From: Caulobacter rhizosphaerae
GTDB taxonomy: Bacteria; Pseudomonadota; Alphaproteobacteria; Caulobacterales; Caulobacteraceae
Length of the DNA: 64,000 nt
Direction of reading: 5' to 3'
Assembly (NCBI RefSeq): GCF_010977555.1
Contig: NZ_CP048815.1
Location: 434,001-498,000, forward strand
Shown here: positions 43,865-52,547 of the stretch, in pieces
Layout of the letters: every line of letters begins with the position of its first letter
How positions within the stretch are numbered: the stretch's first letter is position 1
Notes under the pieces: model-generated
Seen by the model: the letters and a program-made list of their open reading frames with translations, nothing else
Databases searched by the model: none
Told to the model about the DNA's origin: nothing
Program-made: the position numbers and the translations under genes

Positions 43865-44433
43865 TCGGTCGAGACCCCTACCCAGACGAAGCGGGCCCCG
43901 CGATCAAGGTTCACGTCACCCAGGGCGAGAGCCACGTGTCGGCCGACCCGAACGTGGTCATGACCACGGTGCTCGGTTCGTGCATCGCCGCCTGCCTGCG
44001 CGATCCGACCACGGGCATCGGCGGCATGAACCACTTCCTGCTGCCGGACTCCGGCGATCGCAGCAAGGACAGCGGCGACGCCGTCCGCTACGGCGCCTAC
44101 GCCATGGAGTTGCTGATCAACGGCCTCCTGAAGAAGGGCGCCCGTCGCGAGCGCCTCGAGGCCAAGATCTTCGGCGGGGGCAAGCTGTTCGACGGCCTTT
44201 CGGACGTCGGCGCCAGCAACGCCGCCTTCGCCGAGCGCTTCCTGCGCGACGAGGGCATTCCGATCGTCTCGTCCAGCACCGGCGGCCTGTCGGCCCGCCG
44301 CGTCGAGTTCTGGCCCGCGTCCGGTCGGGTGCGCCAGCGCCTGGTCGCCGTCGACAACGCCCCGCAGGACGTCCGTCGTCCCGCGCCCGCCCCGATGCCT
44401 GCCGCGTCCAGCGGCGACGTGGACCTGTTCTGA
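43861..44433 (+). CDS. cheD: Chemoreceptor glutamine deamidase CheD
   Basis: This 190-residue protein has the catalytic pair Cys41 ([10 protein letters not shown]) and His58 (GGMNHFLLP), with the conserved [12 protein letters not shown] segment. It deamidates Gln to Glu on McpA to create methylation sites. The C-terminal 35 residues are Pro/Ala-rich and variable. Confidence 0.92.
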   Translation: MIGRDPYPDEAGPAIKVHVTQGESHVSADPNVVMTTVLGSCIAACLRDPTTGIGGMNHFLLPDSGDRSKDSGDAVRYGAYAMELLINGLLKKGARRERLEAKIFGGGKLFDGLSDVGASNAAFAERFLRDEGIPIVSSSTGGLSARRVEFWPASGRVRQRLVAVDNAPQDVRRPAPAPMPAASSGDVDLF

Positions 44434-44438
44434 CGCCC

Positions 44439-44828
44439 ATGACCGCCCAGCCGCTCGCCCTGACCGACACCGACGAGACCTCCCCCGGGCAGTTGCCCGT
44501 CGGCGAGCTCTCGCGTCGGCTGGCGGCGGAGTTGATGGCGGCGGCGGCGATCTGCCGCGATTGCGAGCACGTCGCCGGCGACCTGGCCAGCGGCGGCGCG
44601 GCCCTGGAGAACCTGTCGCGGCTGCAGGCCCTGGACGAGCTGAGCCAGCGCCTGCACGGTCTGTCGGAGGTGCTGGCCCGCATCGGCCAGCATGCCTCCG
44701 GCGAATGGAGCATGGCCGTCGAGCCGCTGCTCGAGGGCCTCGGCCTGGCCGATCTCGTGGTGCGCCTGCGCGACGCGAAAAACCACGACGGCTGGGACGC
44801 CACGGCCGGCGAGCTCGACTTCTTCTAG
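44439..44828 (+). CDS. cheU: CheU-position chemotaxis protein
   Basis: This 129-residue helical protein carries no enzymatic motif. Position between cheD and the third cheY matches cheU of C. crescentus, a gene known by location and little by function. It has a predicted helical bundle (residues 23-100) and ends with GELDFF. It starts 5 nt after cheD and stops 3 nt before cheYIII. Confidence 0.75.
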   Translation: MTAQPLALTDTDETSPGQLPVGELSRRLAAELMAAAAICRDCEHVAGDLASGGAALENLSRLQALDELSQRLHGLSEVLARIGQHASGEWSMAVEPLLEGLGLADLVVRLRDAKNHDGWDATAGELDFF

Positions 44829-44831
44829 GCC

Positions 44832-45416
44832 ATGCGCGAACCGCTCCACGCCTCGGCCCGCATCAATCTCGAGAAGGTCGAGGTGCTGCTGGTCGACGAC
44901 AGCATCCCGTCGCTGAACCTGCTGTCCCAGGTGCTGCTCGGCTTCGGCGTAGGGAACCTGACGCGCGCCGACGGCGCCAGGGCGGCCCAGACCCTGCTGC
45001 GCGAGCGCACGTTCGACCTGGTCATCAGCGCCACCAACATGGCCGGGGTCGATGGCTACGAACTGGTCAAGTGGCTGCGCCGCGGCGCCCTGGAGGCCAA
45101 CCGTTACCTGGCGGTGATCCTGGTCTCGGGCCACACGCCGCCCTCGCAGGTGTTCAAGGGCCGTGACGCCGGCGCCAACTTCACGATCGCCAAGCCGATC
45201 ACGCCCAAGATCGTGCTGGAGCGCATCCTGTGGGCGGCCAGGGAAGATCGCCAGTTCATCGAGTGCGAGACCTATCTGGGTCCCGACCGCCGGTTCAAGA
45301 ACGACGGCCCGCCAGCCGGCGCCAAGGGGCGTCGCCGCGAGGATCCCCCGCAAGCGCTCCGCCCGCCCGGCGCCCCGTCGCTGGAGTCCGCCGACTCCGA
45401 GAAAGCCAAGTCATGA
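44832..45416 (+). CDS. cheYIII: Degenerate CheY-like receiver (third), phosphoacceptor Asp missing
   Basis: This 194-residue protein has a receiver domain (about residues 16-140) that keeps the acidic pair (LLVDDS) and Lys (IAKPITPK), but the phosphoacceptor position reads ISATNMAGVDG with Ala67 instead of Asp (codon GCC, one base from GAC). A C-terminal tail of about 50 residues is charged and Pro-rich (RRREDPPQALRPPG), with no match to an output domain. Aspartyl phosphorylation is therefore unlikely; it may act as a scaffold or decoy. It overlaps cheE by 4 nt. Confidence 0.85.
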   Translation: MREPLHASARINLEKVEVLLVDDSIPSLNLLSQVLLGFGVGNLTRADGARAAQTLLRERTFDLVISATNMAGVDGYELVKWLRRGALEANRYLAVILVSGHTPPSQVFKGRDAGANFTIAKPITPKIVLERILWAAREDRQFIECETYLGPDRRFKNDGPPAGAKGRRREDPPQALRPPGAPSLESADSEKAKS

Positions 45417-45883
45417 GCGTCATGCGTAAATTCCGCGCCCCCAACCGCCTGTCGATGCTGGTCCGGGCCAATGGCGGCGTGACGGCCAAGGACGCCCTGG
45501 CGGCCGCCGACGCGGCGCTGGAGCCGCTGCGCGCCGAGTCGCTGGCGGTGCTGGACGCCGCTCTGGCCGAGATCGACGCCCGGTTCGGCCGGCCGGCGGC
45601 GGCGACCCGCGCCGCCGGGGCCTTCCAGGACCTCTACGCCCTGGCGCTGCGCATCATCGACGTCTCGGGCTTCCTGCCAGGCTCGTGCGTCGACCAGGCG
45701 GCGGTCTCGTTCTGCGCCCTGGTCGACAACTGCGCCGAGGCCGGCGCCTGGCGCTGGGACGCGGTCGACGTGCACATCAACGCCCTGCGGCTGCTGCGCA
45801 CCGCCGACCTGAGTCCCGACCAGCGCCGGGCGGTGATCGACGGCCTCAACAAGGTCAGCCAACGGCGGATCGACGAGGCCTGA
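45413..45883 (+). CDS. cheE: CheE-position chemotaxis protein
   Basis: This 156-residue helical protein is the last gene of the operon, with ATGA overlap to the third cheY. It corresponds by order to cheE of C. crescentus, a gene of unknown biochemical role. The N-terminus is basic (MRKFRAPNRLSML) and the central region forms helices with LYALALRIIDVSGFLPG. No catalytic motif. The ATG at 45413 is set by the overlap. Confidence 0.75.
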   Translation: MSVMRKFRAPNRLSMLVRANGGVTAKDALAAADAALEPLRAESLAVLDAALAEIDARFGRPAAATRAAGAFQDLYALALRIIDVSGFLPGSCVDQAAVSFCALVDNCAEAGAWRWDAVDVHINALRLLRTADLSPDQRRAVIDGLNKVSQRRIDEA

Positions 45884-45990
45884 GCCGGCGCCGACGCGGC
45901 AAGCTTGACCTTGATGTGGCCCAAACGACACGATTGCCGCGCCGCTACATTCCGCCACGCTTCAGCCATCTTGTGATCGGCGGTTTCATT

Positions 45991-46004
45991 TGATACCGCT
46001 TGCA
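45991..46004. promoter_or_regulatory. Weak LacI-type half-operator
   Basis: TGATACCGCTTGCA matches the outer letters of the better operators beside it (TG..ACCG..T.CA pattern) but is not a full palindrome. It sits two bases before the next site. Confidence 0.3.
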
Positions 46005-46005
46005 T

Positions 46006-46019
46006 TGCTACCGGTGTCA
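46006..46019. promoter_or_regulatory. LacI-type operator, second site before TonB-dependent receptor
   Basis: TGCTACCGGTGTCA: one mispair from a perfect dyad around CCGG; the right half is identical to the site at 46041-46054. Confidence 0.55.
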
Positions 46020-46040
46020 GGACAAGGTCTCGCGGAGATT

Positions 46041-46054
46041 TGACACCGGTGTCA
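46041..46054. promoter_or_regulatory. Perfect LacI-type operator before TonB-dependent receptor
   Basis: TGACACCGGTGTCA is a perfect 14-bp palindrome 110 nt upstream of the receptor start, 35 nt centre to centre from the second site. It is the same word as in front of the GH3 gene at 23087-23100. Confidence 0.7.
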
Positions 46055-46164
46055 GAATAGACGGCCCAAGAACGGCCGCGCGGGAAGGAAGCGCGGACGC
46101 ACTCTTCGGCCGGGCGATGCGAAAGCGTCGTTCAAAAGAAACGTGGTCACGGGAGGAGGATCCA

Positions 46165-49100
46165 TTGTCTCAGGTCTCTAAGCAGCGCGTTCGCGCGCTG
46201 AAGCTCGGTGCGTCCAGCGGCGCCATGCTGATGGCTATGGCGCTGGCCGGCGCCGCCGCCGCGCAGGAAACGCCGGCGCCCGCCGCCGACGACACCGCCG
46301 TCGAGGAAGTGGTCGTCACCGGCTTCCGGGCCAGCCTGGCCAACGCCCTGGACATCAAGCGCCGCGAAAACGACCTGGTCGACGTCATCAAGGCGCAGGA
46401 CATCGCCGACTTCCCCGACCTGAACCTGGCCGAGTCGCTGCAGCGCGTGCCGGGCGTGTCGATCGACCGTGACGGCGGCGAAGGCCGTACGATCACCGTC
46501 CGCGGCCTGGGTCCCGACTTCACCGTGGTGCGCCTGAACGGCCTGGAAGCCCTGGCCACCACCGGCGGCAAGGACAGCTCGGGCGGCGCCAACCGCGGCC
46601 GCCAGTTCGACTTCTCGATCTTCGCCTCGGAGCTGTTCAACAGCGTCACCGTGCGCAAGTCGACCTCGGCCATGAACGAGGAAGGCTCGCTGGGCGCGAT
46701 CATCGACCTGCAGGCCTCGCGTCCGTTCGACTTCAGCGGCCCGGCCATGAGCATGGGCGCCAAGATCGGCTGGAACGACCTGTCGCGGAAGAAGGACCCG
46801 CGCTTCACCTTCCTGGCCAGCAACCGCTGGGACACCGGCATCGGCGAGATCGGCGCCCTGATCTCGGTGGCCTACGCCGAGCGCAAGACGCTGGAAGAAG
46901 GCTCCTCGACCGGCCGCTGGGAAAATCCCAGCGTGGCGTTCAACTCGGCGACGGCCTTCCCCTGCACCGGCGCGGCCTATAACCCGGTCAGCGGCCCGCC
47001 CCTGACCTGCGCCCAGATCGGCACCGTCGTCGGCGGCACCACCCCGACCACCACGGCCGCCGCCGGCACCGCCAACAACCTGTGGCACCCGCGCATCCCG
47101 CGCTATGGCCGCCTGCAGTACGACCAGAAGCGCCTGGGCGTCACCGGTTCGCTGCAATGGCGTCCGACCGAGAACTCGACCCTGACCTTGGACGGCCTGC
47201 TGGCCAAGTTCACCAACAACCGCGACGAGACCTATCTGGAAGTCATCTCGTTCAGCCGCAGCGGCGCGGGCGTGCCCCAGACCGACGTGGTCAACTTCCA
47301 GGCCGACGACAAGGGCCACCTGATCAAGGGCACGTTCGACGACGTCGACGCCCGGGTCGAATATCGCCACGACGACCTGAAGACCGAGTTCAACCAGTTC
47401 ACCCTGACCTACGACACCAAGTTCGGCGACGCCGGCCACCTGAACATCGTCTATGGCCAGTCGCGGTCGATCCAGGACAACCCTGTCCAGACCACGTTCT
47501 CGTTCGATCGCTACAACAGCGACAACTACAGCTATGACTACTCGGCCAACGACAAGCTGCCGAGCTTCAACTACGGCTTCGATCCGACCAATCCGGCCAA
47601 CTTCACCTACACCGCCAGCAACACCAACGGCGACGCGTCGCTGCTGCGCCTGCGTCCCAGCAAGGCGGTCAACACCTTCAAGACCTTCCGGGCCGACGTC
47701 GACTATGAGATCCTCGACGGCTTCAAGCTGCGTTATGGCGGCGACTACAAGGAATACGGCTTCTCCTCATGGGAAAAGCGCCTGTTCTCGCGCAACCTGG
47801 CGGCCACGGGCACGACCTTCACGGCCGAGGCCGGCTATCCGCTGCCGGCCGGCGTCACCGTCGCCGACGTCTCGCGCCTGATCACCGGCTTCGGCCGCGG
47901 CCTCGACCTGCCGAGCGGCGTGCCGACCTCGTGGATCGCGCCCGACCTGGACAAGCTGAAGAAGGCCATCGGCTACGACTGCAACTGCATCAACGCCAAC
48001 GGCGACTTCCGCCTCAGCGTGCTCAACCAGCTGGGCGCGCTGCGGGAGATCACCGAAAAGGACACCGCCTTCTACATCCAGGGTGACTTCGACTACGACA
48101 TCTTCAACATCCCGATCCGAGGCAACCTCGGCGTCCGCTATGTGAAGACCGAGCAGTCGGCGACCGGCCACTACAACGCCGGCAACGTCGCCACGCCGGT
48201 GAGCACGCCGTTCGGCACCATTTCCGAGCAGATGGCCACCGACGCGACCCAGTCGGTGAGCCGCGAGTACACCAACACCCTGCCCGCCCTGAACATCTCG
48301 GCCCAGCCGATGGAGAACTTCTTCATCCGCTTCGCCGCCGCCAAGGTGATGACGCGTCCGCAGTTGCAGAACCTGACTCCGGGCTTCACCGCCATGAGCC
48401 AGAGCGCGCAGACCCTGACGCGCGGCAACCCGGATCTCGATCCGATGCTGGCCAACAATCTGGACCTCAGCTTCGAATGGTATCCGGACAAGGAAACCCT
48501 GCTGTCGGCCGGCTTCTTCCAGAAGGACATCAAGTCCTATATCCAGCAGACGGCCGAGGTCATGACCTGGTCCGAGACCGGCCTGCCCAACAGCCTGCTC
48601 AGCAACGGCAACACCAGCGCCTCGCCGTTCACGGTGACGACCAACATCAACAGCCCTGGCGGCAAGCTGCGCGGCTTCGAACTGAGCGCCCAGCGTCCGT
48701 TCACCTTCCTGCCGGCCCCGTTCGACAAGTTCGGCGCGATCGTCAACTACACCCACGTCAAGAGCGATATCGACTACATCATCAAGTCGCCGACGTTCGG
48801 CGGCACGCCCCGGGTCCAGACCGCCCCGGCGGTGCTGGTCACCCAGCCGCTGCTCAACCTGTCGCCCGACGCCTTCAACGCTACGCTCTACTACGAGAAC
48901 GCCGGCTTCAAGGCGCGGATCTCGGGTTCGTATCGCGACCAGTACCTGATCCAGGTGGCCCCCTCGGCGACCAACAACAACGACGTGCGGATCAAGGAAA
49001 AGACCTTCAACCTCGACGGTCAGGTCAGCTACGAGTTCAACAAGTTCACGGTCACCCTCGAAGCGATCAACCTAACCGACCAGGAAGACAGCAAGGTCGA

Positions 49101-49179
49101 CGACTCCACGCGCATGAGCTCGGAAGAGTACGTCCACTTCGGCCGTCAGTTCTATCTGGGCGTGCGGTACAAGTTCTAG
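46165..49179 (+). CDS. TonB-dependent outer-membrane receptor (carbohydrate-type)
   Basis: This 1004-residue receptor begins at a TTG (46165) with GGGAGGAGG 5 nt upstream; the frame is open further left, but that part holds the operators. The signal peptide ends near AAAAQE (about residue 34). The EEVVVTGFRASL TonB-box-like region follows, then the plug domain (LAESLQRVPGVSIDRDGGEGRTITVRGLG), then a 22-strand barrel ending VRYKF. It imports an oligosaccharide too large for porins. LacI-type operators upstream suggest a plant polysaccharide ligand shared with the GH3 enzyme at 23 kb; a terminator separates it from the GlcNAc locus. Confidence 0.93.
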   Translation: MSQVSKQRVRALKLGASSGAMLMAMALAGAAAAQETPAPAADDTAVEEVVVTGFRASLANALDIKRRENDLVDVIKAQDIADFPDLNLAESLQRVPGVSIDRDGGEGRTITVRGLGPDFTVVRLNGLEALATTGGKDSSGGANRGRQFDFSIFASELFNSVTVRKSTSAMNEEGSLGAIIDLQASRPFDFSGPAMSMGAKIGWNDLSRKKDPRFTFLASNRWDTGIGEIGALISVAYAERKTLEEGSSTGRWENPSVAFNSATAFPCTGAAYNPVSGPPLTCAQIGTVVGGTTPTTTAAAGTANNLWHPRIPRYGRLQYDQKRLGVTGSLQWRPTENSTLTLDGLLAKFTNNRDETYLEVISFSRSGAGVPQTDVVNFQADDKGHLIKGTFDDVDARVEYRHDDLKTEFNQFTLTYDTKFGDAGHLNIVYGQSRSIQDNPVQTTFSFDRYNSDNYSYDYSANDKLPSFNYGFDPTNPANFTYTASNTNGDASLLRLRPSKAVNTFKTFRADVDYEILDGFKLRYGGDYKEYGFSSWEKRLFSRNLAATGTTFTAEAGYPLPAGVTVADVSRLITGFGRGLDLPSGVPTSWIAPDLDKLKKAIGYDCNCINANGDFRLSVLNQLGALREITEKDTAFYIQGDFDYDIFNIPIRGNLGVRYVKTEQSATGHYNAGNVATPVSTPFGTISEQMATDATQSVSREYTNTLPALNISAQPMENFFIRFAAAKVMTRPQLQNLTPGFTAMSQSAQTLTRGNPDLDPMLANNLDLSFEWYPDKETLLSAGFFQKDIKSYIQQTAEVMTWSETGLPNSLLSNGNTSASPFTVTTNINSPGGKLRGFELSAQRPFTFLPAPFDKFGAIVNYTHVKSDIDYIIKSPTFGGTPRVQTAPAVLVTQPLLNLSPDAFNATLYYENAGFKARISGSYRDQYLIQVAPSATNNNDVRIKEKTFNLDGQVSYEFNKFTVTLEAINLTDQEDSKVDDSTRMSSEEYVHFGRQFYLGVRYKF

Positions 49180-49202
49180 ATCGCCGCCTTACCGAAACGA
49201 CC

Positions 49203-49238
49203 GAAGGGCGCTGGTGCAGACCAGCGCCCTTCTTCTTT
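49203..49238 (+). terminator. Rho-independent terminator after TonB-dependent receptor
   Basis: GAAGGGCGCTGGT and ACCAGCGCCCTTC form a 13-bp perfect stem with a 4-nt loop followed by TTCTTT. It is 23 nt past the receptor stop and also stands in front of the convergent nagA end. Confidence 0.88.
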
Positions 49239-49272
49239 GGTCCTTGTCCGCGTCCCACAGGAAAGCGGTCTA

Positions 49273-50409
49273 TCAGCTCGCGACGCCGTCGATCCAGGTG
49301 CGGCGCACGGTCAGGGCCTCGTCCAGCAGCACCAGGTCGGCGGCTTGGCCGGCCTGGATCGCGCCGCGCTGGCCCGCCAGGCCCAGGAAGGCGGCGGGGG
49401 CGGCCGAGGCGATGCGAACCGCGTCCTCCAGCGACAGGCCCATCATCGCCACGGCGTTGCGCACCGCGCCGATCATGTCCAGGTCAGAGCCGGCCAGGGT
49501 GCCGTGGTCGTCGACGCACACCCCGTCGACCACGCGGATATGCCGCCCCTGCAGGTCGAAGCTCTTGTCCGCCATGCCGACCGTGGGCATGGCGTCGGTC
49601 ACCAGCATGAAGCGGTCCAGCGGCCGGGTGCGCAGGGCGATGCGCAGCACGGCGGGATCCACGTGGCGGCCGTCGACGATGATCCCGCACCAGGCGGTCT
49701 GGCTTTCCAGGGCCGCGCCCACCACGCCCGGCTCGCGGCTGGTCAGCGGCGACATGGCGTTGAACAGGTGGGTGAAGCCGGTCAGGCCCGCGTCCAGCGC
49801 CTTGCGCACCGTGCCATAGGCGGCGTTGGTGTGGCCGGCGGCGACGATCACCCCGGCCTCGGCCAGGCGGCGCACCCGCTCGGGCGTGGTGGTTTCCGGG
49901 GCCAGGGTCACCAGGGTCTTGCCGCGCTTGAGCGAACTGAGCAGGGCCACGGCCTGGTCGTCGAGGGTGCGGAACTTGCTGGCGTCGTGGATGCCCTTGC
50001 GCTTGGCGTTGAGGAACGGGCCCTCGATGTGAACGCCCAGCACGCCGGGCACGCCGGCCTCGATCGCCTGCTCGGTCGCCCGCATGGCGGCGTCGACCAC
50101 GGCCAGGTCGTCGCTGATCAGGGTGGGCAGGAAGCCGGTGGTCCCGTAGGACCGGTGGGCGGCGCCGATGGCCGCGATGGCCTCGACGGTGGTGGAGTCG
50201 TTGAACAACACCCCGCCGCCGCCGTTGACCTGGGTGTCGATGAAGCCTGGGACCAGCAGGCCGCCGTCCAGGTCGTGGCGCGCGGCGTCGGCCGGGGTGT
50301 CGGCGGGGGCGAGGAGGGCCGCGATCCGGCCGTCGCGGATCACCACGGCCTTGCCGTCGACGATCCCCTGCGGCGTCAGGATGCGGCCATTAACGAGAAC
50401 GGACTGCAT
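49273..50409 (-). CDS. nagA: N-acetylglucosamine-6-phosphate deacetylase
   Basis: This 378-residue amidohydrolase has the metal-site Glu in HIEGPFLN, His residues in AAGHTNAAYG and FTHLFNAMSP, and the catalytic Asp in LVTDAMPTVG. It converts GlcNAc-6-phosphate (made by the PTS on import) to glucosamine-6-phosphate plus acetate. It overlaps the nagB stop by 1 nt, so the two are coupled. Confidence 0.95.
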   Translation of the reverse strand: MQSVLVNGRILTPQGIVDGKAVVIRDGRIAALLAPADTPADAARHDLDGGLLVPGFIDTQVNGGGGVLFNDSTTVEAIAAIGAAHRSYGTTGFLPTLISDDLAVVDAAMRATEQAIEAGVPGVLGVHIEGPFLNAKRKGIHDASKFRTLDDQAVALLSSLKRGKTLVTLAPETTTPERVRRLAEAGVIVAAGHTNAAYGTVRKALDAGLTGFTHLFNAMSPLTSREPGVVGAALESQTAWCGIIVDGRHVDPAVLRIALRTRPLDRFMLVTDAMPTVGMADKSFDLQGRHIRVVDGVCVDDHGTLAGSDLDMIGAVRNAVAMMGLSLEDAVRIASAAPAAFLGLAGQRGAIQAGQAADLVLLDEALTVRRTWIDGVAS

Positions 50410-51500
50410 CAGACGGTTTCTGTGACCTTGTTGAGGTGCGGGGGGCTGTCGGGATCGTAGCCGCGGGCCACCGACAGGGCGTTGGCCATGCGGTAAAAGC
50501 TCTGGATCATCAGGATCGGCTCGATCACAGGATGGGCGGCGAGGGCGGGAAGCGCGCCGGCTCCCGCTTCACCCGCGCCGGCCAGCAGCACGTCGCCGCC
50601 CCGCTCGGCCACGCCCTTGGCCATGGCGTCGACGCTGTCGCGGCTCTCGTCGTTCTGGGCGAACACCAGGACCGGGAAGCCTGCCTTCACCAGCGCCATC
50701 GGCCCGTGCAGCACCTCGGCGGCGCTGAAGGCCTCGGCGTGCAGGCCGCAGGTTTCCTTGAACTTCAGGGCCGCTTCCTGGGCCACGCCGAAGCCGACGC
50801 CGCGCCCCAGCACATAGAGGTTGCGGGCCAGCTTCAGGCGCTCGACGGCCGGCGTCCAGTCCAGGGTCCAGGCCTCGGCCAGCAGGGCGGGCAGGGTGGC
50901 GAGGGCGGCGGTCAGGTCGTCGTCCCCGGTCCAGGCGGCGACCAGCTGGGCGATGGCCGCCAGGGCGGCGATATAGGACTTGGTGGCCGCCACGCTCAGC
51001 TCGGGCCCGGCGTGCAGCGGCAGGACCTCGTCGGCCAGGGCGGCCAGGGGCGAGGTGGTGTCGTTGACCAGGGCGATGACGAAGGCCCCGGCGTCCTTGG
51101 CGGCCTGGACCGAGGCCAGCAGGTCGGGGCTCTTGCCCGACTGGGAAATGGCCAGGTACAGCACCTCGCCCAGGTCCTGCTGGGCGGCGTAGACCGAGCT
51201 GACCGACAGGGCGGCCGATGAGGTCAGCACGCCGGTGCGGGTCTCGATCAGGTACTTGGCGAAGGTGGCGGCGTGGTCCGAGCTGCCCCGCGCGCAGGTG
51301 ACCACGGCGCGGGGCGGCGTGGCCCGCAGCCGCTCGGCGATCCTGGCCGCGCGGGCGGCGTTGGCCGCCAGCTGGGCGGCGACCACCTGCGAGGCCTGGC
51401 CGGCCTCGAGGAACATGCGGGTCGATTCCGCCGTCAGGCGCCCCGGCGTGGAGGAAGGTTCGGCAGGGGGGGCGGATCGGGTCAAGACATGGGCCTCCAA
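50409..51500 (-). CDS. nagB: Glucosamine-6-phosphate deaminase, SIS type (NagB-II)
   Basis: This 363-residue protein is built of two SIS domains (CARGSSDHAATFAKYLIE; YLAISQSGKSPD; VLGRGVGFGVAQEAALKFKET) rather than the classic NagB fold. It would convert glucosamine-6-phosphate to fructose-6-phosphate plus ammonia. The start is a TTG at 51500 with AAGGAA 8 nt upstream; no ATG precedes the conserved part. Upstream partner of nagA, downstream of the GntR regulator. Confidence 0.9.
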   Translation of the reverse strand: MEAHVLTRSAPPAEPSSTPGRLTAESTRMFLEAGQASQVVAAQLAANAARAARIAERLRATPPRAVVTCARGSSDHAATFAKYLIETRTGVLTSSAALSVSSVYAAQQDLGEVLYLAISQSGKSPDLLASVQAAKDAGAFVIALVNDTTSPLAALADEVLPLHAGPELSVAATKSYIAALAAIAQLVAAWTGDDDLTAALATLPALLAEAWTLDWTPAVERLKLARNLYVLGRGVGFGVAQEAALKFKETCGLHAEAFSAAEVLHGPMALVKAGFPVLVFAQNDESRDSVDAMAKGVAERGGDVLLAGAGEAGAGALPALAAHPVIEPILMIQSFYRMANALSVARGYDPDSPPHLNKVTETV

Positions 51501-51553
51501 GACGGGCGTTCCTTCAGATAAGCGCGGGGCGGGCCCCGTTCAGCACGGACCCT

Positions 51554-52303
51554 TCAGGAAAGGGCGTTCAGTTCGGCGACGAAGTCGTAGGCGTCGCCGC
51601 GGTAATAGGACTGGGTCACCTCGACCGCCCGGCCGTCCTTCAGGAAGCCGCGACGCTCGATCAGCAGGCCGGCGTCCTTGGGCGGAACGCCCAGCAGTTC
51701 GGCATGTTCGGCGGTGAACAGCACCGCGCGCAGCCGCTGCAGGGCGCGGGCGGGCCGATGGCCCGTGGCGGCGAGGGCTTCATAGAGCGACACGCCCACC
51801 GCCTCGGCCGAGGACAGGGCGAAGCCGGCGATGGTGGAGTATTCCACGGCCATCGGCGCGCCGTCGGCGTAGCGGATCCGGGCGAAGCGATAGACCTGGG
51901 TGCCGGGCGACAGGCCCAGGGTCAGGGACTCCTCGGGGGTGACTAGGCCCTCGGCCTTGCTGATCCACTCGCTGCGCGGCGTGCGCCCGCGCGAGATCAT
52001 GTCCTCGGTGAACGACGACAGCTTGGAGAAGCTTTTTTCCACCCGGGCGGCGACGAACGTGCCCGCGCCCTGGCGGCGGGTCAGCAAGCCCTCGCTGACC
52101 AGGCCGTCCAGAGCCTTGCGCACGGTGATGCGCGAGATGCCGAATTCCTCGGCCAGGTCGCGTTCGGCCGGCAGGGCGTCGTCGGGCGACAGCACCTTCG
52201 TCTGGATCGCCTCGCGCAGGGCGCGCTGCAGCTGCTTGTAGAGCGGGGCGTGATCGTCGCCGGCGAGGCCGCCGATCTTCTCAGAAAACATCGCCAATTC
52301 CAT
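51554..52303 (-). CDS. nagR: GntR-family regulator of GlcNAc use (NagR-like)
   Basis: This 249-residue protein has a winged HTH of GntR type (PLYKQLQRALREAIQ, then LAEEFGISRITVRKALDGLV, residues 20-80) and a UTRA ligand domain of HutC/YvoA type (about 95-245, ending TQSYYRGDAYDFVAE), as in NagR/DasR proteins that sense GlcN-6-P or GlcNAc-6-P. It lies between nagBA and the divergent TonB-dependent receptor and is the evident repressor of both units. Start at the ATG at 52303; the ATG at 52291 is also possible. Confidence 0.9.
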   Translation of the reverse strand: MELAMFSEKIGGLAGDDHAPLYKQLQRALREAIQTKVLSPDDALPAERDLAEEFGISRITVRKALDGLVSEGLLTRRQGAGTFVAARVEKSFSKLSSFTEDMISRGRTPRSEWISKAEGLVTPEESLTLGLSPGTQVYRFARIRYADGAPMAVEYSTIAGFALSSAEAVGVSLYEALAATGHRPARALQRLRAVLFTAEHAELLGVPPKDAGLLIERRGFLKDGRAVEVTQSYYRGDAYDFVAELNALS

Positions 52304-52350
52304 GCCCCCGCTCAAATCTGCGCCACCCCGTGACCGTCGGAATAGCATAT

Positions 52351-52490
52351 GACCATTTCCGTACCAATAAGAACATGGTCCGGAATTGGTTCTTTTTTGG
52401 CCTTGTCATCCGACCATTTTCCGTCACAGTCAGCCTCCGAGGCCCAAGAAGTACCGCAATCTACGGATGTCCGCAGATAATTGGTATCAG
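52351..52490. promoter_or_regulatory. Candidate GntR operator region with ATTGGT/ACCAAT half-sites
   Basis: The 244-nt divergent gap holds ACCAAT (52363-52368) and ATTGGT (52385-52390) in inverted order, another ATTGGT followed by AT (52480-52487), and a directly repeated GACCATTT(T)CCG (52351, 52412). GntR/YvoA-type operators contain ATTGGTAT and GACCA-like words. No single perfect palindrome was found, so the precise sites are uncertain. Confidence 0.4.
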
Positions 52491-52547
52491 ATTGGGCTTG
52501 GGGCTCGCTCCAAGCTCAAGTGGCCTGGCAACGGGGAGAATTTGATA

